Below are positions 9,991 through 22,799 of a stretch of 64,000 bases of DNA, in pieces. Location: contig OZ234493.1 in the NCBI GenBank assembly GCA_965153455.1, forward strand, positions 11,708,213 through 11,772,212, given 5' to 3'. The position numbers and the translations under genes are program-made. Numbering within the stretch: position 1 is the stretch's first letter; the number at the start of each line of letters is the position of its first letter. The notes beneath the pieces are model-generated. The model was given only the letters and a program-made list of their open reading frames with translations, had not been told where the DNA came from and did not search any database. This DNA is from Sphagnum compactum (Eukaryota; Bryophyta; Sphagnopsida; Sphagnales).

Positions 9991-12900
9991 GTGATTTGTT
10001 TTTTCTGGCCAAAATGGCAAATCATCCATGTCAACATTTAGCCAAATTTGGTTACAAGCTACATATGAATGTAAATTTTTTTGGGAACATCCTTCTGTAT
10101 TTTTGGCTACCAACTTGAACCGTGTTTAGAAATCTGGATTTTTTTCTTTTAATTTTTGGTCCAATTCTGGCTGTTCGAAATATTAAAAAAAAACACTTGA
10201 TTTTAGCATTCTTGTTTTAAAAAATAAAAATCTCGCTTTTTGGCTATATATGGGTCCCCCCCCCCCCCTTCTTCTCTCTTTTCATTGCAGCCTTTTTCTT
10301 GTTTGTGAAATTTTGCACAAATGTGAAAAATGAATATGTTTTTGTCTCATATTCCCTTTTTTTAATGGGAAAAAAAGATATCACCAATTTTCTTTTAATG
10401 CAATTGAATTTTGTGGGCCACATTAATTTCTGCTTAGATTTTGATTTGGGTAGAATTTCTTTTAGTAGTTAAAAAAATTGTTTAGACAAAGTTTTGTGGA
10501 ATCTGTTGCCATTTATAGCTAAATAATAATGTTCCACCAAGTTTACAACAATTCTTACTACTTCAGTTTTGCCAAAATGGGGAGAGATAATTAACCCAGA
10601 ATTTAGCTTTGGGGTCTTCTCCATTAAATCTATTGACTTTGTTGATGAACTTGTAAAATGTTATATGAAAAGTGAGGAAACTTTTTGTTCCCAAAGGGCA
10701 AAGGCATTTAAATAATTTCATTATGCATTTAGTCGATTTTTTTTGGGCACGGGGAGCCTTTGAAAATTTTAGTTGTTCTTTGTCATGGACGAATCAAACT
10801 CACTCATTACCCAAAAACTTTGAAAACACCCATGAACCCCCTTATTTATTAAATTCATAAATGAATAAGTATTTCAATAAATACCATTTACATACAAGAT
10901 AAAATAAGTCTTATTGTGGACCTTCATCATAAAATTTTCTAATAAAGTTCAACCTTAATGAATTTAAATAAATTTTTCTAATTATCCATTATAAATGACT
11001 TGAATATTTTAATGACTAGATATAATAATGGTCTAGATGAAAGTAAAAGATTAATTTATAAAATAAAATAAAATTCTTAGACTAGAGCATTTGTAAGGGT
11101 TGTGGTATAATGTTTGGACTTGGTACATAGTTTTTCCATTTTTTTTTTAAATGCCTAAATTATTGGGGAATATGAATTTAATAAGATCTCTTAATATTAA
11201 ACATTTTGGCTAGGAAATACAATTCTTAGGAATATTGTTTAGATTGGAAATCAAATGAAGAATTGTAATATTAACATATTACATTACAAGAGTGAAAAAT
11301 GATTAAAAATAATAAATTTTTTGAATAAGTTTGCAGTTTTTGCATAATAAATGCCAATTTTTTGGCCTGAAATTTTTTGACAAAAAATCCCATATGCATG
11401 AATATTGTAAACACTATCTTTATGCATTTCTCTATACGTCCAGAATAAAAGAAAAAATCAGAAGGTTATTAGACTCCAAGATTTCCATGTGAATGTTCTT
11501 TGGTCTTGCAAAACCTTTTCAAAATTACTATCAAGTTAGGGTATTATATAATTCTAGTACATCAAGGACCACAATAAAATTAATTACTTTCATCAAAGTG
11601 AAAAAATACATTTCACTTTATGTTACCAAGTCAAGTATGCTTGAAACATGAGATTTTGTAGCTACATGAAGAGGTTACCAAATTTGGTTAATTTCTTAAT
11701 TTATATTTAAAAATTCAGAAATGAGATCTAAAGCAGACTGGATTCCCTTAATTGCTTACAACCCTATATTTGCAAATGAATTTAGCATCATTACCCCCTT
11801 GTCAATTCTACTACCTACTTTCAAATCCCATTGGGAGAGTCCACCATAACTAGCATGCATGATATTATTAGTGATATAATTTACAAGTCTTAAATATGAT
11901 ATTTCATAAATGAATTAATTATAAATATATCACTGTGGATCCTTGTCCTACTCCATTAGAATGAGTTGCATGTAAATAAACTAACTCGAACAACATTCAA
12001 TTCATTTTAACCTTGGAGATTAATTCATTATATCCATACAATGTTAAACACAACAAAATTGAAGAAAAAACATCTTTTCCATTTCCTAAAACCACGAAGC
12101 TTTACAATGTTTTTCCCCTTTCCTTCCTCTCATAACTCTTATGCTTACTATATCTCCCTAATAGATCAGTAGGAGCATATAGATAATCACCATCTAAACC
12201 CCCTTCAAGTCAATCAAATTGTATTTTATACTCCCTGCAAAATGGTTATAACTGCTTAATTGTCTAGCAAATCGACTTGCCACAAATCAATTACACTATG
12301 TTGTCATAACGATATGCTGCCATATTGATTTGCCTATATATTGTCACATTGATTTGCCTACTCTATCATATTGTTTTGCCTATTCTGTCATCTCGACTTG
12401 TCTACACATGCTTTTTACTCATGTCAACTTGCATGTATGTTTACTGCTTTATATCCTTTTGCTAACAAATATGGGATACAACATGGTATCCTAATAATGA
12501 ATGGAACAAAATGCACATGGAAAAAGATAAATCTTAAATCCATAGGGTCTGAACCATGGAACTAAATGATGGTTAGATGAGATGGTGTATGTAGGATAAC
12601 CAATTAATTTGTGATGGTTACACAATATTTAAATATTCAGAATCAACATTTTTTTTGTGATGAATTTTTTCCAATTTTTTTAAAAATTCATATATTTCTT
12701 TTTTTATTTATAGAAATGCCAAAATTTGAAAAAGAATCCTAGAAAAGTTCCATGTTTGTACACATTATTCAAGCAAGTTGCTAGGATATAAAGGGATTTT
12801 TGTAAATTTCTACTTCATAGTTGGTCTATAACCAAACATGGCTAAATCTCCTTGTGGATGATCATTAGTAGTGTGGCAACATGACAAAATCGGAAAAACA

Positions 12901-13859
12901 AAAACATTGGTTATATTATAAAAAGTTGGATAATCTAAATAGGGGTGTTAAAAAATAATAATTATGTAGCAGTATTCAACAAACATTCCAAGGTACATTC
13001 AACATTAAATTGTCCAAACAATACAAAACATGGATTTTTTTTTCAAGTATTTTTAGTTGCCAATGTGGCTACACAGCTCATGTATGAAATAACATAGGTG
13101 GTTAAAATTTTATGTAAGGTGGAAGTGACATGGCAACTTTTGTTTTTGGTGAGTGGCCATGATGGCGAGTTGTAATTTGCCAGTGTTTACAAAGTGGCGA
13201 CAACAACTCAAAATCTGTTTGAACATATCGACAACACGTGCATCGCCACAAGTATGTATTTGGTGATCGGTGACTGCTAAAGGGGAAATGAACATGTATC
13301 CACCATTGCCATGGAGGTGTAAGAAAGAAAAGAAACACATTTTGAGTTCACAATCAAATGCATAGAGACATGTTTTACATGAGTGACAATTTCATGCAAC
13401 AAAGTTTCATAAAAGACCATAGGATTATTCAAATATCCTACAAAACACAAGAAACATACACATTTCTACAATCTCATGAGGAAGAAAATGGATTTGCTAG
13501 TTCTACATGACCCACACATATTTCACCCTATTTCACAAATTAGTTCAAAAATCTGACACATATTTTCATTGTGCAATTTAAGAAAATTGTGGAAAACACA
13601 TAGACAATGAACCAACTATGCTAACCATGTGTAGAAAATATTCTTCATAGTTAATCCATTTGAGCTGAGAAACCTACGCAACACCAAGTACCTTATAGAT
13701 TATTTCGGGAACAATAGGATTTTTCTTTGCAGCCTGTAAATCTACCAAAAAAACCTAGCAACTTCCAAAAGCAAGTTACATCGACGCATTTGCACATTAA
13801 TGGATTTTGCCTTGCAATTTGGCAATGGCTTGATCATAATGGAAACTTTGCAAAGTAAA
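9991..13859. other. AT-rich intergenic DNA, no gene seen
   Basis: Long A and T runs, a C run at 10257-10268 and short open frames without domains. I see no splice-consistent exon series and no structured repeat. Confidence 0.6.
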
Positions 13860-16094
13860 AAACCATTGACCAAAAAAATGGGTGTAGAGATCCAAGTGAA
13901 TGTTCAATCGATTCCACAACATATTTTTCATGAAGCTTATGGTGCTGAAAGTGTGCATTCGTCCTCCACTAAACAAAACACTTGGACAATAACAATTTCA
14001 ACAAGTTTCATGAATTTTGAGAGCTTATGGTTGAGGATGGGATTTGTAGTGATATTGTGCCAAAGTCTAATCACTTAATTCAAGCTACTTTCCTCCCACA
14101 AGACGGCCGTAAAGTTGTGCATCATAGTCACCTTGAAGTGGGATGACTACAAATTGAAGTTGTGAATTGAAAGTAATGCAAGTAATCCAATTCTCCCACT
14201 TTCATCTAGCTTGTGAAACACACAAAAAGTGGTCTCCAAGGCATTCATGTGAGAATAAAAAGTAGCTTCCACCTCGATAATATTTATGGTCTAGAATTGG
14301 AGGTAGATGACACCCAAAGTAGTCATCACCTCATGCTCTGGGAAACATTTTTCTAGTTCATACATTAACCCCCGGGCTGCTACTTCACATTCTTCTTTCA
14401 CTTTGCTCACAACCCATCTAAATGCCTCCTTGGTGACAGGTTGTGGACTTGCAGAACTATCCTCACCAGTGTAGTAGACATGGTACTTATGGTCAAAAAA
14501 CAAAAAGGCAAGGTAGACATCATCCTCACTAACCAATCCATTGGTAGGTTGTTGGTTAGGGTTTCAATGGCATTGAAGCCATCAAATGTTGGGTCTTCAA
14601 ACTTAGCATATGGGTCACATTAGAGCTATAAAGCTCTTGTTGGGCTACCTTCATAAAATCCACAAAGTTGCATACAAAAATGTCTATGTTTTGTGCAATT
14701 TTAATAAATGCATGCACACACTCGAACAAAGGAAGTATGTAGGACAACCCTAAAATGACATCCACATCACATAGAGAGTTCAAAATTTTCCCCGCTCCAT
14801 CACTTTTAGCACTTTTTGCATGCAATTAGAGGGTAAATATACCTATTTTACATGTGAGAGCATGGAAATCCACCAAGTTCTCATGTTACAAAACATTTTG
14901 TTGCCCTTGGTTTGCAACAAATCAACGAGCAAAATTCTTTGGGTTGTGAACAAAAAAGGCATACAAACTTTGTAGGAGTTCTAATTGATGCACTAGAAGC
15001 ACATTTGACAAAGTGACGATAATGAGGTTCGTCTTGTGAGCAAAACAATGAACCCCATTGACAAAAAATGCAACTTTCTCCTTGAATTGCAGGGTCAGCC
15101 TTTATTTATGGCCCTAGAACACACTCCTACTGTTGCATCCATTGTTGATTAACTTGCCAATAAGTTCATCCAACCCTAATCCACCGTACTCAACTAAACA
15201 CGTCAACATCAAAGAAAAGATGTTGTCAGATGTGGTTGACATATTCATTGTTTGTACACAAAGAATGATTGGAATCCTCTTCCATACTTGAACCACATAT
15301 AGGTGGATAGAGAACCATTGGGTATTATTGATTGTCATAACCTCATCAACAAAAACAACAATGAAAGAAACAACAACAAAAGTTTTGGTGGAATCCAAAA
15401 GAATGTCATACATAACTTTTGCCATCCCCCTAGCCACTCCAATCAGTCCAATGTTTCTTTGAAATAGACTTAACCTTTAAAAGTTGAAACAAATCTTTCA
15501 AATATTCAAAATTGGTCATGGGACATCCATGAGCAAGAATGTGAAAAACAATAACAAATTGCACTTATTTTTCATTATGCTCAGAAGTGACCTCAGCTTA
15601 GAAGCAGTCCAAGATAGACGAGTGGTCAGTAGCCGTATAAGCACATTTTTTTTCACATGCACAAAGTCCTTATTGAAATAAAATTGACCAACATTAACCC
15701 CATGCATGGATTCTTTTGCCTTGCAATGGTTTTAATGTTTCAATAAACTATTTAGCTTAGGGGCTAACAATTTTTTTTTCATTTCCACAAAGGTATAAAC
15801 CATGCAATGCACCTGGTTAACTTGGCCTTTTTCATCCAACATCGATTCTGTCCATGGTACTTGAGCAGTATAAGCATCTTATAATTTGCATGCTCCCTTG
15901 TACATCTTCCTTGTCTTCTTCTCTAGATTGTTTGTAGTTGAATCACATACAACCTTCTTCCCTCTATCATCACTAGCGCTATTAGATGGTAAAGATTCAA
16001 CGAGAGTCGATGGACCAACTCCATCAAAAAGGGGTGATGAAAGAAGGAATATTGGCTTGAATTTAAAGTTTTTTGAGATTTGTGGAGGGGCCAT
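13860..16094 (-). pseudogene. Decayed hAT-type transposase-like gene
   Basis: Read on the minus strand in several frames, the pieces run in the order expected for a hAT-related transposase. First is a basic N-terminal piece (15879-16094), then a possible zinc-ligand segment around 15700 (KHNHC-like, broken). A catalytic-core region follows at 15437-15050 (VFVDEVMTINN, VHCFAHKTNL). Next come LLQSLYAFFVHNPK (about 14960), WISML (about 14880) and a C-terminal dimerisation segment at about 14060-13870 (LVEDECTLS, then a shifted NRLNIHLDLY). Several stops and frame changes separate these pieces, so it cannot make an active enzyme. The family is assigned from remembered motif order, not from a search. 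Confidence 0.6.
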
Positions 16095-16139
16095 TTTGTA
16101 ACTAAATTCTAGATCATAAATTTAAAAAAACCCAAGCCC

Positions 16140-16635
16140 ACTATGACTATAAATAATCACCAACTCCCCAATGCAATTATGAGTTTTGGATTAGAAAATT
16201 AAAATAACCCTAAACCCTAAGTGAATATCAGCCTTTACTGACTCCCAAATGCAATTTTAGGTTTTGGATAAAAAAATTAAATAAGTTTAAACCCTAAATG
16301 CATATCAAGAAGACCCAATTCCCAATTGCAATTATGGTTCTGGATCAAAAATTAAAAAAAACCTAAACCCTAGGTGAATATCAGAAAGTCCCGATTCCTA
16401 AACTTTGCATGTCTTGGTTTTGGATTTTAAAATTTTAAAAATTCAAACCCTTTATGAATATCAAGAATTCCAACTCCCAAATGCAATATTTGGTTCTAGA
16501 TTAGAACATTAAAAAAAACCCAAACCCTTTTTGAATATCAAGAACTCCTAACTTTTAATTTTTAAATGCAATGCTTGGTTCTGGATCAAATATTAAGAAA
16601 ACCCAAACCCCTTTTGAATATCAAGATTAAGAACT
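16140..16635. repeat. Telobox-bearing tandem repeat, about 75-85 bp units
   Basis: Six to seven degenerate units follow the pattern AACTCCCAAATGCAAT, then GGTTTTGGAT, an A-rich stretch, AACCCTAAACCCTAA or a decayed form, then GAATATCA. Each unit carries a telomere-like box. The array starts directly upstream of the decayed transposase on the minus strand, where its promoter or subterminal region would lie. Confidence 0.75.
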
Positions 16636-19600
16636 TAGAAGATTAAAAAACCTTTGACCTTTGAGCTTGAGGTTTGAACCCTAAATCACCACCCTTGCAA
16701 ATGTGGATTCTGGAATATGGATCAAAAAATAAAAAACCACCAGTATTGTTTCCCAAACCCTAAGATCAATCTCTTATGATGCAAAATCTTAAGTTCAATT
16801 TGGAAATTGAAAACATGATCATTTCAAAAAAAAAACCCTTGATTTTCAAACCCTAAATCATGATTCACAAGGGTTGCTTTGTTTCAAGATTGATTTGGAG
16901 AACAAACTTGAAGTTTGAACCTCAAAAGAATAATTCACCCTTCAAACTTAAAGTTTGAATGCTTACAAGTTGCAAAATTTAATGAATAATGTGCAATGTG
17001 TAATGAAAGAAATACCTCCAAGTTTTGATTTTGGAATTTGGATTTTGAACTTTTTTAGACTTTAATGGGCTAGCCATTTTGAGTTCCACTGTTGCTAATG
17101 CATTACAAATCCCATTGAGTTCTCATAATTCTAATGTTCGTACACCATCTCTCTTGCTCTAAACCACAAGCTCTCAAAAATTAGAATTCATAGATTTTGG
17201 AATTGTCGAAAAATCAAAATGGACAATAAAGAAAAGAATTGTTGTAGCGGGAATTCTTATGGTATTTTTGAATTTTACAAAATCATTAATAATATCACCC
17301 TCAAATTTTACAACATCATTAATTAATACTAATCTCGACCTAAATCTAATCTATTACCCTAAAAACATTTACTGTTAAAAGTGGTGTTGTCGATTTCTTG
17401 TTATGAGTGCATCATTAGTGCTCATAATGGAAATAGAAAACATGTAGCTAGTGAGGCAAAAGTGTGTTAGTGATGGCAATGCAAGTGGCGAAAAGGTGGC
17501 GGTTGTGGAAGAGAAAAAGGAAAATTAGGGTTTGAATGTAACAAAGTTGTGGCGAAAGGGTGGTGGTTGTGGAAGAGAAAAAGGAAAATTAGGGTTTGAA
17601 GGTAGCAAGGTTGTGGCGATCTTGCCACTTGGTGGCCATCGCTTTAGGCAAAATTTCAAGATTTAGAGCCCACATTTTAAAGCAGGCATGTTGTAGGGCC
17701 CCCATTTTTGTGTCGCCTTTTGGTGATTTTTCGCGAAAAAAAAAAATGTTAGTACAAAAGTGGCAAAAAACTATCCCAAAAATAAAAAGATAGCCAAAAC
17801 ATGACAACATTTCCTCCAAAAAAAGAAACACGAGTTTTTGACAATTTTCTTTTCATAAATGAAAAAATCTAAAATAGAATATTCTTTGTATATTGCAAAA
17901 AATATATATTAAAGAACTATATGCATGATTCTTATTATTTTGTGGACATTTACCAACCCTTTTTACCAATGGAAAACTAACAAGTGTGACATGATGGTCT
18001 TCAATACCACCTTCCTATCCTATTGCATATATTATCCAAAGGCTACATATTGAGGGGGATCTGGTCATGCCCTCACATTCATATCTACAAAAATATTTCT
18101 AATAACTTATAAGGTAAGGAGAATTTTCTTCTCCATCAAGTTATGTACATAATCATAGAATTTGTAAGTGTTGTAGTACCTTTTCAAGTTTGGTGACAAG
18201 TAAAGTATTTTTTGGAATAATCAATTTAAAAAATAATTATTTCTTTGAAATGTCAAAATTTAAAGAAATTATTAGAGAGAGAAAAATACAAAAATTGATG
18301 GAAACTTAGGAGCTCCTTGCTTCAAGCTAGTGCACCATTGCAAAACAAGTAATTAATAATGGACAACATTTTTCTATCCTATAATTTGGTGGAATGTTAT
18401 GTCACCTTATTTTTGCCAAAAAAAAAAGGGAATAATAATTGTTATAAATGATGAAACCTTGCAAATCATAAATAAACCAAAGCACCAAAAAAAAAGGGGG
18501 GGAATGCAAGGAACAAAATGGAAAGACCCATGTCCAAGAAGCCAAAAAATCACCTGAGAAGGTGAACCACAAGGGGAACATCAAGTTCCCAAACCCCCTC
18601 TTGACGCAAGATGCATATCAAATAAAGAAAAGGGAGGACCTCATAAAAGGAGGTAAAAGCTCTCATTATGTTAAAGGTGCCAAAGAAGCTGCCTGTAAAT
18701 TATTGTCAAATTTTCATAAATTATTATTTTTATTATTTTATTATTGAAGTGGACTCTAAAAAGCTAAAATAATTATTTGACACCTGGATGCCAAACCTAA
18801 AAGGTAGGTACCATGGTATGTTCTTATACCAACCAAGCAAGTGGAAAATTCATTCAGTGACAAAGCCATAGTTGATGGTGCAAAGTACGTACTGAGAAGA
18901 AGTGCAAAGAGGTTCAGGCCTCCCATTTGTGTTGTGCAGTTGTGCTTTATGTTGAGTAATGCCCGTGCTCAGCTTCTGTGTCGTGCAAGGCCCTTCTTCA
19001 GTTCATCCCCCTGAGCTTGGTGCCTTACCTACCTCATAATATCCTTGTACATGGGCCCTCCCACTGTATGTATGATGCGTGCATGGACTATACCACCTCC
19101 CCTCATTATTTTGTGTTGCTTTTTGAGGTGTTTAAAGGAACCTCCTCCGCTAGTCTCACAGGCTAAATCATAAACACAATATAAAAATTTAGGTGCTAAA
19201 TTGTATTCTTGGGACAAAAAGGACTCTTTACAGAAGGCTACAGATTTGATCTCCCATGCCCTAACATTTAAAGAAGTTTGAACTTGTAGATGTTGAAACT
19301 TGAATCTCTATAATCTTGTTATACATAGACTTGCAATTGTGAATTAGTTTGTGTTAGGTAGTGTGTTTAGTGTTTGTTCACTTGGCATTATTTTAGTCAT
19401 TCATAAAATGGTGGAACCTCAAGCTAGCGTTAACTACCTTCCATTATTATATCAATTTGTTTTGCTTTAATAAGCCGCATTGCACTTAAATGATTGTCAT
19501 CATCACAAAACAAAAACCTATGGATCAATAATACACAAAAAGACTGAACTAAAGACCTCATTAGTTGAAATGAATTTATACCATGCACAATCAGCATGAT

Positions 19601-20837
19601 GATGACAATGATCAATGATTTTTTCACCAACCTTGAACCAAGGGATTGAAAAATATTTATGTACAGAGATGCCTTATTTTAAGACTTATTTTAAGAAATA
19701 AAGCATATTATAAATAATACCCTACTACCTTGGCAGTTTCAACACTAGTTATCTTATTTTCAAAAATATTGAAAATTTCAAAATTAATTAATTATTTGAC
19801 AAATAAGTGTCAAAGTTGTCAAGGAACTACGATACCAACTACCAATGTGGTGGAGGGAATTGAGCCTTGATTGGAGAGAGAGAGCGACTCTAGAGATCTC
19901 TTGGAATATGGAATGTGAGTTAAAGAGGCTATTAAACTTAGCTGTTAGAGCATCTCCACCCCAAACCTGTAAACAACAACTTTATTTTAAAATAGAATAG
20001 TGTTTAATGATCACTGTCCTCACCCACAAACGTCATTCCCTTGAAACACTCAAAGATCATTTATGTCTTTACATCTGGACGAGTTATAGTCCCTGTCCAA
20101 ATCCATATAGTAGAAAAAAGATTTTAAAGGGGTTAAAACGACCGCTGCAAATGGACATCAATACAGGAGCGCAGCAGGATGTAGGCTATCCTGCTGCAAG
20201 ATTTAATGAAAAGGGGTGTTTGCAGGTGTGGGGTGGAGATATTCTTATGCTTTATTTGTTTATTCTGGAACTCAATGCCCCAACTGCAGCAACTTCTCAT
20301 GAGTTTTAGTGCAAAACACATAGAAAGAGAGCTACATGAAGGTGGATGTTAAAACTTTAAGTTGCATGAATGAACACTTGCCAATCCACCTTAAGATGAT
20401 TGCAGAAATGCAAACCCAAAAAAGATTCAATGTCCCAATTACAGCGGCTTCTGAATTCTAAAATACTACCAATGCAGAAAATATATAAATTAAAATCTCC
20501 AAATTAAAAATATTAAATAAAAATGTCCCAAATACACAACTGCTAACGAGTTCACTTGCAAGGTTACCTATATTAGACACAGAGATATAGGGACTGGAGG
20601 AGATATAGTTGGAGAAGAAACGATTTGCATAAGATAAATCGACTCTTTCAAATCTACCTTTAATTTTTTTTAAAAACATGAATAATATGTATGAAATCCA
20701 CCCAAAAAAAAAATGGAAAAAAAAAGCAAATGAATCTGTAGTATGCACCTAGCCTAATATGAATTTCATTTCCTTTGAAAATCGCAAAAACTGTACACCA
20801 ACAATTTTAAGCAAGACGGTTTGTGTTTATCTCCGTA
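16636..20837. other. AT-rich intergenic DNA with a short tandem duplication
   Basis: No gene is supported. A 66-bp unit, GGTGGCGGTTGTGGAAGAGA onward and ending near GTTGTGGCG, is duplicated at about 17490-17617 with its own AATTAGGGTTTGAA box. The rest is low-complexity AT-rich sequence with short chance open frames. Confidence 0.55.
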
Positions 20838-21330
20838 GACGTCGATGTTCGTCCTTTCCTGGCGTGCATGACAAGCGCACCTGGCGCCGCGCTCCAACCA
20901 TCAACCAAAGTACTCCTCAAACGGCACTATCTTCATGCAGCTGGCGCCTCGCTCCACCAACCAAAGTACTCGCTTAAACGGTGCAATCTTCATGTCGCAT
21001 TCGCTCCACACATCATGGGCGTCGATGTCCATCCTTTCTTTTCCTCGCATGCACATAACAATACAAACAAGTAGGCGCCCCCACCGCGCTCCAACCAACA
21101 ACCAAAGTACTCCTCAAACGGCCCTATCTTCATGCAGCTGGCGCCTCGCTCCACCAACCATAAGTACTCCCTTAAACGGTGCAATCTTCATGTTGCATTC
21201 GCTCTTCACATCATGGGCGTCGGAGTCCATTGTTTCTATCCTCGCATGCATATGACAAGCAGCTCACGCCACCTGCGCGCTCCACCGGCCATCAACGAAG
21301 TACTCCTTCAACGGCCCTATTCATGATGCA
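20838..21330. repeat. GC-richer tandem repeat, 180-198 bp units
   Basis: Two and a half units start at about 20838, 21018 and 21216, each beginning near GTCGATGTTCGTCCTTTC or a variant. They contain AAAGTACTCCTCAAACGG and CATCATGGGCGTCG. The block is clearly richer in GC than its surroundings. The open frames over it follow the repeat and have no domain. Confidence 0.75.
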
Positions 21331-22127
21331 TTGTCCTCTCTTGGCATCGTGGGGCTGGAACCTATTCATCTCTCTTCAGCTGGAAGGGTTTCACCAAAAT
21401 CTATGTGAAGTGCTTCATCCTCGAACCCATTTGCGACTATATATACGTATGGTTACATTGTGAATATGCGTGCATCTTGAAGTATGGAGTAGTAGTAGTA
21501 GTGTTCAATGGTAGGTGCTTCAACAAGCGATATGAAGTGTGCATTAGTGTGTTGTTCTAGTGATCTTTGTAAGTAACTTTGGAGGGGGTTTGATGTGTGC
21601 ACTAGTGTGTCGTTCTACTGATCTTTGTAAGTAAGTTCGGAGGGGGTTTTTGGTTTGGATGCAAGGGTACTGGATTTAGGTAGGTGCTGGCGGTTGGAAT
21701 GCCCTTACAAATCTTGACTTCCTCCTGCAGCTTGTGGAAACCGGCAGTAGTCTCAAGATCGATATCTGGTACATCAAAGGCAGTTTGTTGGGACTTGAAA
21801 ACTAATGAACTATGACAGGAATCTGCTGGATCAGTTTCAAGATCTCTTTGGGACTTTGAAAGTTTATGGTTCATCGGCTAATTCCATGATGTTCAGCTTT
21901 TACTTTGATGTCTTCTCATTCTGTGGCGTGGTATTTTTTTCAACTCTGTTGCTTGTGGTTTTTACTTTGTAATTTACATATATACATGATCCTGTTGCCT
22001 TTTTTTCAAGAGCTATCATTTGTCTTGTTTGAGGTTAGTATGTTGATCATACATGAAACCCTGTCTAGATCCAAGCAAGCAAGCGTTACAACCCATTAGA
22101 ATTTTAGACAGATACTAAGATCCTCTT

Positions 22128-22596
22128 TGCAGTTTAACTGCAGGGCGACCAAGACCGCGTCCTGGACAAGGAATGGTATTAAGTGGGGCGTCCAGGACAG
22201 GAGATCTGATTAAGTGGCGCATCCAATTCAGGAGATGGGATTAGTTGACCCTTCCAGGGCAGGGGATGGGATTAAGAGATGTGTGAGTGTGTGAGGGCTG
22301 TTGAAATCACATGCTATAAGGGCGCTTGCAGCCTGCACTCGTAAGACCCAGCCATGCTAATACTCTATGAAGAGCACATTGAGATGCATATCTAAATTTA
22401 AAAATTTTATTTGATTTACATTTGGATCCCAATGTGCTCTTTTTAGAATATGTGCATGATTATGTGTTATGAGTGCTGCTGCTTCCTGATATAGAATGTG
22501 GCTTCAGCATGTGATTTAAGCCGCTGCTTAATCCGCCACTTAATCCCATCCCCTATCCTGGACGTGGTCCTGGGTGCCCTCCTAACTGCAGCAAAC
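22128..22596. mobile_element. Foldback or MITE-like element with long imperfect inverted ends
   Basis: The left end (from about 22128, GCAGTTTAACTGCAGGGCGA) and the reverse complement of the right end (to about 22596) share GCAGTTA, GGGC-ACC, GACC-CGTCC and GGATGGGATTAAGTGG. Within the left arm the subunit GGGATTAAGTGGCGCATCC is repeated about four times. No coding capacity is seen. Length near 470 bp, inverted ends and subterminal repeats fit a non-autonomous DNA transposon. The target duplication is unclear. Confidence 0.6.
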
Positions 22597-22758
22597 CTCG
22601 GTGACAAGTTCCACCCAATCAAAGTCGAAGAAGAAAATGTATGTGGGAACTCTCACCTGGTGGGTAATTTCTTCTGAGCTCACACCATTTTCTAAAATTC
22701 ATTGATGATTTATAGCTAAAAAAATAAAATGTTTATGTATATATATAATTATTCCAAC

Positions 22759-22799
22759 GTTTACATATGATCAGTACTCTCCACTGATCATATGTAAAC
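22759..22799. repeat. Perfect 17-bp hairpin
   Basis: Arms 22759-22775 (GTTTACATATGATCAGT) and 22783-22799 are perfectly complementary around a 7-base loop. No tract of T follows, so it is not a terminator. It is likely the end or core of a small inverted-repeat element. Confidence 0.85.

Noticed and set aside
9302-9994. 230-residue plus-strand frame
   Set aside because: No domain and low-complexity runs; it lies opposite the probable 5' region of the SNAP33-like gene.
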